A stretch of 46,499 bases of DNA from Planctomycetota bacterium (GTDB lineage Bacteria > Planctomycetota > UBA1135 > GCA-002686595): contig NYUD01000050.1 of assembly GCA_002683825.1 (NCBI GenBank), positions 1 through 46,499 of the forward strand. Reading direction: 5' to 3'. A program made the translations under genes and the position numbers. The notes below the pieces were generated by a model. That model saw nothing but the letters and a program-made list of their open reading frames with translations. It was not told the DNA's origin and ran no database searches. Positions 25,268 through 33,125 of the stretch are shown in pieces. Every line of letters starts with the position of its first letter. Within the stretch, counting starts at the first letter, position 1.

Positions 25268-26298
25268 GGATTCTGCAGGTCGGCCTGGGTCCGCTGGGGA
25301 TTCGTGTCGTCGAGGATCTCTACGACCGCCGCCTGGGCCGGGTGGTCGCAGCGGTCGATCAGGATCCGCAGCTGATCGGCAGGTCGCTCTCGAAGATCGT
25401 CGAGGTTCCCGATGGACCGACGGTTCATGGTCACCTTTCGGGAATCGAAGACCTCTCCGACGTGCGCTGCGCAATCGTGACCACGAACTCCGACCTGGAG
25501 CTTTGCATGGACACCTTCCGCTGCTTGCTGGCGGAAGGTGTGGCGGTGGTCAGCACCTGCGAAGAGCTGTCTTGGCCCTGGTTGCGCCACCCGATCCTGG
25601 CCCAGGAGCTTCACGAAATGTGCATTCGCTACGGCGGACGCATCGTCGGCACCGGCGTCAATCCGGGCTTTCTCATGGATGCCCTCCCCGTCGCCGTGAG
25701 CATGGTCTGCCGCAAGGTCCGTTCGGTCGAGATCGAGCGTATTCAGGACGCGTCTTCCCGCCGCATACCCTTTCAGAAGAAAATCGGCGCCGGGCTCGAC
25801 GATATCGAGTTCGAACGCCGCGTAGCGAACAAGACTCTGCGCCACGTCGGGCTGGGTGAGTCGCTCTTCTTCGTCGCCCACTACCTGGGTCTCGAGGTCG
25901 AGCGCTGGGAAGAAACGATTGCCCCCGTCCACGCAGATACGGAACTCGAATGCGGTTTGGGCAAGATTTCGAAAGGCGCTGCCCGCGGTGTGCGGCAAAC
26001 TGCAACCGGATGGGTCGACGGAGAAGAGCGATTGAAACTTCTCTTCCACGCCGCCATCGACGAGCCGAACCCGTGTGACCGCATCACGATCGACGGCGAC
26101 CCTCCGCTCAGGGTAGAGATTCCCGGCGGCGTCCACGGGGACGTTGCCACGAGCGCCGCCTGCATGAATGTGATTCGCCCCTTGCTCTCCGCCGAACCCG
26201 GCCTGCATACGATGGCCAGTATCGCCTTGCAAGGATGCACTCCGCCGGACGACTTCGCTCCCCCCTTGCACAAGATGGGGCCCCCGCCTGCTTCGTGA
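25261..26298 (+). CDS. 2,4-diaminopentanoate dehydrogenase-like NAD(P)-dependent oxidoreductase
   Basis: 345 residues from GTG 25261, which overlaps the TrmB stop by 7 nt and begins VLRILQVGLGPLG, the Rossmann GxGxxG loop at the extreme N-terminus. Diagnostic blocks of the Ord/DapB-like group are present: VVSTCEELSWPW, GTGVNPGFLMD, QDASSRRIPFQKKIGAG and EIPGGVHGD. Ord oxidises 2,4-diaminopentanoate in ornithine fermentation, but many family members in non-fermenters are generic amine or amino-acid dehydrogenases. No other ornithine-pathway gene is nearby, so the substrate is open. The 3' end overlaps the next start as GTGA. Confidence 0.87.
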   Translation: MLRILQVGLGPLGIRVVEDLYDRRLGRVVAAVDQDPQLIGRSLSKIVEVPDGPTVHGHLSGIEDLSDVRCAIVTTNSDLELCMDTFRCLLAEGVAVVSTCEELSWPWLRHPILAQELHEMCIRYGGRIVGTGVNPGFLMDALPVAVSMVCRKVRSVEIERIQDASSRRIPFQKKIGAGLDDIEFERRVANKTLRHVGLGESLFFVAHYLGLEVERWEETIAPVHADTELECGLGKISKGAARGVRQTATGWVDGEERLKLLFHAAIDEPNPCDRITIDGDPPLRVEIPGGVHGDVATSAACMNVIRPLLSAEPGLHTMASIALQGCTPPDDFAPPLHKMGPPPAS

Positions 26299-28484
26299 GC
26301 GGAACGAAACGAATCGGCGTGCTGCCCGCGTTGGTCGCGATCGGGATGGCGGTCCATGTCAGCGCGTCCCAAGACGGCCTCCGTCCCCACGCGAGCGCCA
26401 CGCCGACCTCCGCTCCGCCGACAATCGACGGGCTCCTGACCGACGACGTCTGGCTGCGGGCCACCCCCATCGGCCCCCTGACCCAGGTCGTGCCCACCGA
26501 AGGAGCCGAGCCCAGCGAGCGGACGGAGGTCCGGATTCTCTACGACCCCGACTATCTCTATATCGGCATCCGCTGCTTTGACAGCGAGCCCGATAAAATC
26601 ATCACGACGACGCGACTGCGCGACGCGTTCCTGCGCTCGGACGACCGTGTCGAACTGGTGCTAGACACTTTTCTCGACCATCGCAACGCTTTCTTTTTTC
26701 AGATGAATGCCGGCGGGTCGAAGGGCGACGCACTGATCACCAACAACGGCAGAGACTTCAACAAGCCCTGGAACGGGATCTGGGAGGGCAAGTCGAACAT
26801 CGACAGCCTCGGCTGGACGATCGAGATCGCCCTACCCTTCAAGACTCTGAATTTCAAAGAGGGGCTTACGACCTGGGGCCTCAACATCATGCGCTACATC
26901 GGGCGGCGCCTGGAAAGGGACCGTTGGGCGGGCGCGCGTCAAAACTATCGCCTCTTCAACGTCGTTCACGCGGGCGATTTGACGGGCCTGCAGGGCATAC
27001 GTCAGGGCCTTGGGCTCGACGTCGTCCCTTTCTTCACCAGCAACCTACGCAACGAAAGAATGGTGGACGGCGGCGGTGTCGACGACAGCAACTTTTTCGG
27101 CGAGCCGGGACTGGACGCCTTCTACAAGATCATTCCCAGCTTGACCCTCGGGTTGACCGTCAACACCGACTTCGCCGAAACCGAAGTGGACGAGCGGCAG
27201 ATCAACCTGACGCGCTTCCCGCTCTTCTTCCCGGAACAGCGCGACTTCTTCATCCAGGATGCCGGCGTTTTCGATTTCCCCGAAGGCACGATCCCGTTCT
27301 TCTCGCGCCGCATCGGCCTGACGGACGCCGGGCAAGAGGTTCCGATCGCGGCGGGCGTGCGACTCACCGGCCGCGCCGGCGACTACAACATCGGTGTCGT
27401 CGACGTTCAGACCGATAGCGCCAATCTGGTCGTAGACGGCGAGCCCGTTGTATTCGACAGCCAAAACCTCTTCGCTGCGCGCATCTCGAAGAACATCGGC
27501 GAACAATCCAGTATCGGAGGAATCTTGACCAACGGCGATCCGGACGGGGGGTCGAACTCGGTCTTCGGCCTGGACGCCCAGTATCGAACGTCCGAGTTCG
27601 GGGGGGACCAGAACTTCATGGCCACCGCCTGGGGGGTCATGAGCGATACCGAAAATATCAGCAACTCGGAACTCGCCTACGGACTCAGGGTCGCCTACCC
27701 CAACGACATCTGGCGCTGGAGTGTGAGCTTCGCCGAGGTCCAGGAGAATTTCAAGCCGGCCCTCGGCTTCGTCCGGCGAGATGACATTCGTCGTTATTCG
27801 GCCGACATCAGCTACAAACCCCGCCCGGACACCGAGGCGATCCGGCAGTACGAGTTCAGCCTGGAGACCGACCTGTTCACCACGACCGGAGACGTCGTGG
27901 AGACCTGGCAACTCGAGGCCCAACCCCTGGGGATCGAGTTCGAATCCGGCGATGAGTTTCGCGTCGAGGTCGAGCAGACCCACGACGAGCTCTTCGAGCC
28001 CTTCGAAATTCGCGACAACATCACGATTCCGGTAGGAGACTACGACTCAACCCTCACTCGATTCGAGCTCGAGTCGTCCAACAAACGTGTTCTTTCAGTC
28101 GGTCTCAACTTCGGCCTTGGAGGATTCTTCAACGGCACACGGGAGCTCTATGGCACGTTCCTCTCCTGGAGACCCGGTTCGCTCTTCACGGGCCGGATCG
28201 AATACTCCCAGAACGATGTCGACCTCTCCGATGGAGACTTCACGACACGGCTCGCAATCCTGCGGGCCAACTTTTCGTTCACACCCCAGATCGCCTGGAA
28301 CAACTTCGCCCAGTGGGACGACGAATCAGACGAATTCGGCCTGCACTCGCGCTTCTACTGGATCCCCAGACCCGGCAGCGAGGTCTTTCTGGTGTTCAAC
28401 GAGACCCTGGAGAGGCAGGGCAGCGGCTTCTCGCCGTCCTTTCAGGAACTCAGCTTCAAGATCGGCTACACGCTTCGATTCTGA
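26295..28484 (+). CDS. DUF5916-type outer-membrane protein with N-terminal CBM9-like domain
   Basis: 729 residues from GTG 26295. This start is preferred because it forms a GTGA overlap with the upstream stop and opens a signal peptide (RIGVLPALVAIGMAVHVSAS). A longer frame to ATG 26235 adds 20 residues of no signal character. Residues about 35-200 show the CBM9-like pattern IDGLLTDDVW, VRILYDPDYLYIGIRCFD, and DDRVELVLDTF. The remainder is a long run of amphipathic beta strands ending FKIGYTLRF, a C-terminal aromatic typical of outer-membrane barrels. Such proteins are thought to bind or import oligosaccharides or peptides, though the family has no settled function. It is the third gene of an overlapping run with trmB and the dehydrogenase. 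Confidence 0.83.
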   Translation: MSGTKRIGVLPALVAIGMAVHVSASQDGLRPHASATPTSAPPTIDGLLTDDVWLRATPIGPLTQVVPTEGAEPSERTEVRILYDPDYLYIGIRCFDSEPDKIITTTRLRDAFLRSDDRVELVLDTFLDHRNAFFFQMNAGGSKGDALITNNGRDFNKPWNGIWEGKSNIDSLGWTIEIALPFKTLNFKEGLTTWGLNIMRYIGRRLERDRWAGARQNYRLFNVVHAGDLTGLQGIRQGLGLDVVPFFTSNLRNERMVDGGGVDDSNFFGEPGLDAFYKIIPSLTLGLTVNTDFAETEVDERQINLTRFPLFFPEQRDFFIQDAGVFDFPEGTIPFFSRRIGLTDAGQEVPIAAGVRLTGRAGDYNIGVVDVQTDSANLVVDGEPVVFDSQNLFAARISKNIGEQSSIGGILTNGDPDGGSNSVFGLDAQYRTSEFGGDQNFMATAWGVMSDTENISNSELAYGLRVAYPNDIWRWSVSFAEVQENFKPALGFVRRDDIRRYSADISYKPRPDTEAIRQYEFSLETDLFTTTGDVVETWQLEAQPLGIEFESGDEFRVEVEQTHDELFEPFEIRDNITIPVGDYDSTLTRFELESSNKRVLSVGLNFGLGGFFNGTRELYGTFLSWRPGSLFTGRIEYSQNDVDLSDGDFTTRLAILRANFSFTPQIAWNNFAQWDDESDEFGLHSRFYWIPRPGSEVFLVFNETLERQGSGFSPSFQELSFKIGYTLRF

Positions 28485-29053
28485 GGGGCGAAGAGCGGCG
28501 GAAGCACCTCGACGACATCGGCTAGCTCCTCTCCGGCCTCGTTCACGATGTGGTTGAGGCGACCGTACAGCGTCGTTGCGCAGTCCAGCTCGAAAGCATC
28601 CCTCAGGAAGGTGCTGCCGCTCAGACGGAAGTAGAAACGTGGCTCGCAGCGATGAGCGATGTTGTGGTGCTTCAGGATGGCCCCGAGGGGAACGCGGCAG
28701 TCGAGGATTTCCTCGCGCTGCTCGCGGGAAAAACGCTCGAGGTGGATGCGGATCACACCGAACTCGATCGTGCGCCCGTCATTGTCGCAGATCAGGAGCA
28801 CGCGCCGGTGCAGTTTGTGTCCATTCCGATCGACGTGGAGCGGCCGCACGTGGATCGTCTGGCCGGAGAAGGCCTGCAGCTTGTGCGTCATGTCGGTCGC
28901 ATGCACAAGCAGGCCACGGTAAGGCTCGGGCATCTTGTCGCCGTCGATCTCATCGACGGCGAGCATCGACGTCTCCTCGGCAAGATCGGGTTCGGAGACG
29001 AACAGGTTGCGGATGGCCTCCCTGGCCAGGCTTTTGGTCAATCCTCTCTCCAC
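28466..29053 (-). CDS. DUF98 / chorismate-lyase-like protein
   Basis: 195 residues from GTG 29053. The pattern fits the chorismate-lyase-fold DUF98 group: RRVLLICDNDGRTIEFGVIRIHL, then VPLGAIL (about 120-126), FYFRL, a TLYGRL segment and a final VVEVLPPLF, whose Glu corresponds to the catalytic-site Glu of UbiC in EVFLP. UbiC makes 4-hydroxybenzoate from chorismate; DUF98 relatives are mostly uncharacterised. The gene is last on the minus strand after two GNAT genes (89-nt gap) and overlaps the convergent DUF5916 gene by 19 bases. The family call rests on motif recognition by eye. Confidence 0.62.
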   Translation of the reverse strand: MERGLTKSLAREAIRNLFVSEPDLAEETSMLAVDEIDGDKMPEPYRGLLVHATDMTHKLQAFSGQTIHVRPLHVDRNGHKLHRRVLLICDNDGRTIEFGVIRIHLERFSREQREEILDCRVPLGAILKHHNIAHRCEPRFYFRLSGSTFLRDAFELDCATTLYGRLNHIVNEAGEELADVVEVLPPLFAPQNRSV

Positions 29054-29142
29054 CTTTCCCTGTTTACTCGATGTCCGTGGGTCCAGCTAGAGCCTGACGA
29101 TCAAGGAGGGTCCTTTCGCGGCGTTTCTTACGGACGTTTGCC

Positions 29143-30132
29143 TCAAACCACATCCAGCTCGGCCAATTGATACCACCAGTTTTGCCGCAGCCACCAGGTG
29201 TCATAGCGCGGATCCTGAACGATGCCGATCAAGAGGTAGGGGCTGGGAAAGACACTCCAGCCCCATTCCTGGAAGTGCGTGAACCAGAGGGAGTGTTCGG
29301 GGAAGACGGCGAGCGTGACCCTAGCCTCGAGAGCGCGCGCTCGATTGAGAACCGCATCGTGCAGGAGGGCTCCGGCTTCGATTTCGTCGTGGGGGCAAAG
29401 CCAATCCATGATCAACCCGCTGTCGGGGCGGGGCCAGTCGGCTTTGCGAAAGACGGCGTAGGCGAGCAGAGCGCCGTCGGAGTCTCGCACGCCGAAGAGG
29501 TCGTAGTCGGCACGGGGACAGTCGGCAAAACGCCAGTTCAGGTAGGTCGCATCACGCAAGGTGCTGGCGCCCCATTGGGCGCGGCAGCGATCGTAGAGCG
29601 CTTGCACACTGTCGTCGAAACGCCCGATGCGCTCGACCCCAGCCGGTAGGTCGGAGGGACCGGAATCCATGTCTCGGTAGTGGATCGTCTGCGTGCGAAT
29701 GATCTCGTAACCAAGAAAAGTCTTGCCTATCCGCCAGGCGGGTTCGACGGGCCAGCCGTAGTGCAGGATGTCACCGCCCAGACCGCCGTACTGCTTGAAG
29801 AACGGTCTTGCGGTCGCAACGAAGAGCCCCGGACGACGCAGGCCGCGGCGGTGCGCGGGGTGGACCATCGAGTCGACGCCCTGGGTGAAGCTATGCTCGC
29901 GACCGTCGATGTGTACGCGATAGGGAAGCGCAGCGCATTGAGCGACGATCTCGCCCTCGCACTCGGCCACCCAGATGCGACGACCGGCGGGATTGTTCGC
30001 GAAGGCCCAGTCCCATTCGGAACGGGTGCGCGTTTGGAAGGTCTCGTCGTTCTCACCGAATGCGGCGTTAAAACAGGCGATCAGGCCGTCCTCGTCACCT
30101 TCTCGAAAGGGGCGGATTTCGTAATTGGACAC
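29143..30132 (-). CDS. GNAT-family N-acetyltransferase-like protein (second of a pair)
   Basis: 329 residues. The N-terminus IRPFREGDEDGLIACFNAAFG and VHPAHRRGLRRPGLFVATAR are GNAT signatures, the latter being the acetyl-CoA pyrophosphate loop. A second lobe follows (about 180-300) with LNWRFADCPRADYDLFGVRD, giving a double-GNAT layout seen in uncharacterised bacterial proteins near glycan genes. The C-terminus WWYQLAELDVV matches that of its upstream neighbour (HWYYTPADID). Six bases separate it from that gene, so the two form one transcription unit with msrA. Substrate unknown. Confidence 0.78.
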   Translation of the reverse strand: MSNYEIRPFREGDEDGLIACFNAAFGENDETFQTRTRSEWDWAFANNPAGRRIWVAECEGEIVAQCAALPYRVHIDGREHSFTQGVDSMVHPAHRRGLRRPGLFVATARPFFKQYGGLGGDILHYGWPVEPAWRIGKTFLGYEIIRTQTIHYRDMDSGPSDLPAGVERIGRFDDSVQALYDRCRAQWGASTLRDATYLNWRFADCPRADYDLFGVRDSDGALLAYAVFRKADWPRPDSGLIMDWLCPHDEIEAGALLHDAVLNRARALEARVTLAVFPEHSLWFTHFQEWGWSVFPSPYLLIGIVQDPRYDTWWLRQNWWYQLAELDVV

Positions 30133-30138
30133 GGGGAC

Positions 30139-31116
30139 CTAGTCGATGTCGGCCGGGGTGTAGTACCAGTGGGAGAAGAGCCAGCTCATGATGTAGGGCT
30201 TATGGAAGCTGCGGAAGACGGTGTAGGCATCGCCGGCGTGGATCCAGAACCCGAGCCGCTGGAAAAGCAGCCACTCCGGCGAGCTCTCGGGAAAACTCGC
30301 CGCAAGTCCGTCCTTACCCTCGCTTCGCGCGCGTTCGTCGCCCCAGACACAGAGCGCAGCGGCGACGTCCATCGCATCGGGCGCGACGATCCAGTCACAC
30401 AGGGTGCCCTCGGAATACACGCAATACCCCGCTAGTTGGCCGTTGCATCTCGCGGCAGCGATCGTGTAGTTCGCGCCGGGTCGTTCGCAAAAAAGATGGT
30501 TCAAACGCGCCGCGTCCCGCACGAGCACCGCTCCGCGGCCTTGACCGACCCTTTCGCAAAGCCCATCCACCTCGTCGGAAAAGCGATCGATCTCCTCGAC
30601 CTCGACCCCTGGAGCCGCGGGCCCGAGCAACCCGCGCGGGCCTACGCGCAACACGGCTTCGGATCGCAGGATCTCCCAGCGCAGATGCCGCAGCCCGAAC
30701 CGATGGGCGCGCCGAGTGGGCACACCGTAGATCACAGGATGGCCTTCAGGTGCACGTCCCCCGAAACTTCTCGCAAAGGCCTCGCCACACTGTTTCAGAC
30801 TCCTTGCCCGCGCCAAGCCCTGCCGCTGCTCGAAGTCGTTGTAGAGATCGAACACCCTGATGAAGAAGACCGACTCGCCGTCCAGCAGTGTCAGCTTTCG
30901 AGTTCCCAGAACACGACTGACGACGCGCTGGTCGCTGTCGGTGACCAGCGCGACACAGGTTCCGTCGGGGGCGTTTTCGAATCGCCAGGCCCACTCTTTT
31001 TCCGAAGCGTTCGGCGAACCGCAGAATGACTGCCGCGCAAGCTCCCAGGCACTCTCGCCGCCACTGGAAACCTTTCCCCCGTGGAAGAGGCAGGTACTCA
31101 CGTCGTAGTCGGCCAT
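30139..31116 (-). CDS. GNAT-like protein (first of a pair)
   Basis: 325 residues. It has the same layout as the gene at 29143: WAWRFENAPDGTCVALV after an N-terminal lobe, a middle ARSLKQCGEAFARSFGG segment in place of a clear acetyl-CoA loop, ARLNHLFCERPGANYTI in the second lobe, and the ending SHWYYTPADID. The usual R/Q-x-x-G-x-G/A loop is poorly kept, so catalysis is less certain than in its partner. The two may form a heterodimer or be diverged duplicates. The start lies 2 bases after the msrA stop. Confidence 0.72.
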   Translation of the reverse strand: MADYDVSTCLFHGGKVSSGGESAWELARQSFCGSPNASEKEWAWRFENAPDGTCVALVTDSDQRVVSRVLGTRKLTLLDGESVFFIRVFDLYNDFEQRQGLARARSLKQCGEAFARSFGGRAPEGHPVIYGVPTRRAHRFGLRHLRWEILRSEAVLRVGPRGLLGPAAPGVEVEEIDRFSDEVDGLCERVGQGRGAVLVRDAARLNHLFCERPGANYTIAAARCNGQLAGYCVYSEGTLCDWIVAPDAMDVAAALCVWGDERARSEGKDGLAASFPESSPEWLLFQRLGFWIHAGDAYTVFRSFHKPYIMSWLFSHWYYTPADID

Positions 31117-31118
31117 GC

Positions 31119-31655
31119 CTACGTTTCGAGTCCGAGCTTGACGAGCTTGGGCAAGACCACCATTCGACAGTACGACTGCTCGCGGTTTTGGCGGTAGTAG
31201 TCGTGGTGATCGTCCCCGGCCTCGTAGAACGTCTCGGCAGTCGTAATCTCGGTCACGATCGGGTCTGAGAACAATCCCGAGGCCCCCGCCGCGGCTTTGG
31301 AGTCTTCCGCCGCCTGGCGCTGCTCTTCGGAGTGATAGAAGATCGCCGAACGATACTGCGTTCCCACATCGTTGCCTTGACGGTTGAGGGTCGTGGGATC
31401 ATGCAGCTTCCAAAACCAATTCAAGAGGTCCTCGTACGCGATCAGGTCGGGGTCGAAACGTACTTCGATGACCTCCGCGTGCCCCGTATTGCCCGTGCAG
31501 ACTTCCCTGTAGGTGGGGTTCTCGGCCTCCCCACCCATGAATCCAGGACGGAGCCCGAGCACGCCTTCGAGTTGCTGGAAAACCGCCTCGACACACCAGA
31601 AACATCCGGCAGCAAGAGTGGCGACCTGAACGTCGGGGGGAATTTTGTCCGGCAT
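31119..31655 (-). CDS. msrA: Peptide-methionine (S)-S-oxide reductase MsrA
   Basis: 178 residues from ATG 31655 (MPDKIPPDVQVATLAAGCFW), a normal length for cytoplasmic MsrA. The frame is open 45 codons further upstream, but that part is unlike the family. The catalytic motif GCFWCVE has nucleophile Cys18, with a second Cys at 21. Further hallmarks are GFMGGEAENPTYREVCTGNTGHAE, FWKLHDPTTLNRQGNDVGTQYRS and HHDYYRQN. MsrA reduces methionine-S-sulfoxide in proteins using thioredoxin. It heads a three-gene minus-strand unit with the two GNAT-like genes. Confidence 0.95.
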   Translation of the reverse strand: MPDKIPPDVQVATLAAGCFWCVEAVFQQLEGVLGLRPGFMGGEAENPTYREVCTGNTGHAEVIEVRFDPDLIAYEDLLNWFWKLHDPTTLNRQGNDVGTQYRSAIFYHSEEQRQAAEDSKAAAGASGLFSDPIVTEITTAETFYEAGDDHHDYYRQNREQSYCRMVVLPKLVKLGLET

Positions 31656-31868
31656 GGGGGGAAGCGGGAGTGTACAGAACGCCTTCCACGGGTTCACCTG
31701 GACCCGGTATTCTCCGCGCAAGTGATGTCCGGGCTGGCGGTATCGGCAATGCCCACGCCGACGAGATCCTCCACCACGCGAAGATCTCACTTCTGAAGCG
31801 GCTGCTCCTGTGTTGCCTCCCGACCCTGGCCGACTACACCACGCGCAATCCGGTCGTGCCCGGGGCGG

Positions 31869-32654
31869 CTAGTTCGCTCGTTCCTGCAACGCAAGTAGCC
31901 GGTCGACCCAAGGTTCCTCCTCGAACGGCAAGACGATATGGCCGGCGCCGCTCAGAAGTTCCAAGGTCGCGTCGGGTAGCACAGCTGCCATCGCGCGCGC
32001 GCAAGACACGGAGCTAACGATGCGGTCGCGGTCTGAGGCAAACAACGCGACGGGCAATTTAAGATCGGCCAACCGCGGCGTGAGGTCGACCTTCGAGATC
32101 ATCGCCAGGCGACGTAGAAATGCCGCATCGATGTAGTCGCCCGTAAGATCCAGCATGGCCCGCTGGACATGGGCGTTACGTCGCGGCGCCAGCATGCCGA
32201 AGGGAATAGCGAAACGGCGTCCGAGACGAAAGAGACGGCGTGTCAGCATGGGGAATACCAACCGCGTCATGGAGAGCTTCAAGGGTGACGCATGACGCGC
32301 GAATCCGTTCACCAGGGCCAGCGCTCGAACCCGGTCGGGATAGTCGAGCGCGGTTTGAAGCGCCACGGCCACGCCGAAGGACTCCGCCAGCAGGATCGCT
32401 CTCTGGATGTCGATTTCGCCGAGTGCGTGAACGATCGCGTCAGCGAATTCATGATAGCCGTTCCCAACCGAAGGAATTACCTCGGAACGATAGCGCAGGC
32501 GAACGAGCCGGAAGCTGCGCCGCAGATTCAGGGCCGTACCGAGCAGGAGGTCGCCTGTCCCGTCCACGCCAGGCACGTATACAAGCGGCTCGCCTTCCCC
32601 TCCGTCGTCTGTGGTGGTGACGAGTTGCATCCAGGGGGAGCCTAACCGCAGCAC
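31869..32654 (-). CDS. Alpha/beta-fold hydrolase
   Basis: 261 residues from GTG 32654, supported by AAAAAGG just upstream; ATG 32630 is an alternative start. The elbow is LLAESFGV with Ser92, so Ala replaces the first Gly of GxSxG, as in many hydrolases of this type. ASDRD (Asp208 or Asp210) and GAGHIVLPFE (His239) complete the triad. LVYVPGVDGTGDL near the N-terminus is the oxyanion-hole region. No signal peptide is seen, so it is cytoplasmic. The substrate is unknown; neighbours give no pathway. It is separated from msrA by 213 bases. Confidence 0.85.
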   Translation of the reverse strand: MLRLGSPWMQLVTTTDDGGEGEPLVYVPGVDGTGDLLLGTALNLRRSFRLVRLRYRSEVIPSVGNGYHEFADAIVHALGEIDIQRAILLAESFGVAVALQTALDYPDRVRALALVNGFARHASPLKLSMTRLVFPMLTRRLFRLGRRFAIPFGMLAPRRNAHVQRAMLDLTGDYIDAAFLRRLAMISKVDLTPRLADLKLPVALFASDRDRIVSSVSCARAMAAVLPDATLELLSGAGHIVLPFEEEPWVDRLLALQERAN

Positions 32655-32871
32655 GCACCTTTTTGCAGGCGAAGGAAACGCTAAAGACCACCGACCCCGT
32701 GGCCGATAACCGCCAACGGGTCGCTACCCCACAGTGGCCCACGCTCCTTGACACATCGCGCCGTAGACGCCTCTGGAGCGCCTCTCGAGCCTTTTCGACC
32801 GGCCTCCGGTTACGCCTGACGACGCACCTGGCCTCCTGTGAGTCACATCACATGGGGCAAGGGCGCAAGAA

Positions 32872-32878
32872 AAGGAGG
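32872..32878 (+). promoter_or_regulatory. Strong Shine-Dalgarno AAGGAGG
   Basis: AAGGAGG lies 5 bases before ATG 32884. It fixes the start of the 79-residue protein and stands out because few genes in this window have a clear ribosome-binding site. Confidence 0.85.
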
Positions 32879-32883
32879 TTCGA

Positions 32884-33123
32884 ATGAACATTCTGCGCAA
32901 GCGCTCCTTGGTATTCCTGTTGGCGCTGGCGGCTCCTTCCTTCGCGGAGGACTACCAGTGCAAGAACTCAGGCGGATGCGACGCCTCCATCACCGTCGAT
33001 GGTGAATTACAGGAGGTTTCTTTCCGGAAAGGGGACATTGTCAGCACGGATGCGGGATGGATCGTCCATCCCGACGATGGCTGGGAAAAGGTACGTTCCA
33101 ACCAAGGGTCGATGAGTCTCTAG
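32884..33123 (+). CDS. 79-residue secreted protein with a C-x5-C pair
   Basis: From ATG 32884 after a strong Shine-Dalgarno. Residues 1-21 are a signal peptide (LVFLLALAAPSFA). The mature peptide of about 58 residues starts EDYQCKNSGGCDASITVDG and holds two cysteines six residues apart, followed by VSFRKGDIVSTDAGWIVHPD. I do not recognise a family. The short beta-rich mature part with a probable disulfide suggests a periplasmic or extracellular small protein. A membrane-anchored gene starts 2 bases after its stop, so the two are likely co-translated. Confidence 0.78.
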   Translation: MNILRKRSLVFLLALAAPSFAEDYQCKNSGGCDASITVDGELQEVSFRKGDIVSTDAGWIVHPDDGWEKVRSNQGSMSL

Positions 33124-33125
33124 CT

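Noticed and set aside
28550..29170. Plus-strand frame opposite the DUF98-like gene
   Set aside because: The minus-strand frame has recognisable motifs and fits the operon direction; the plus frame has neither.
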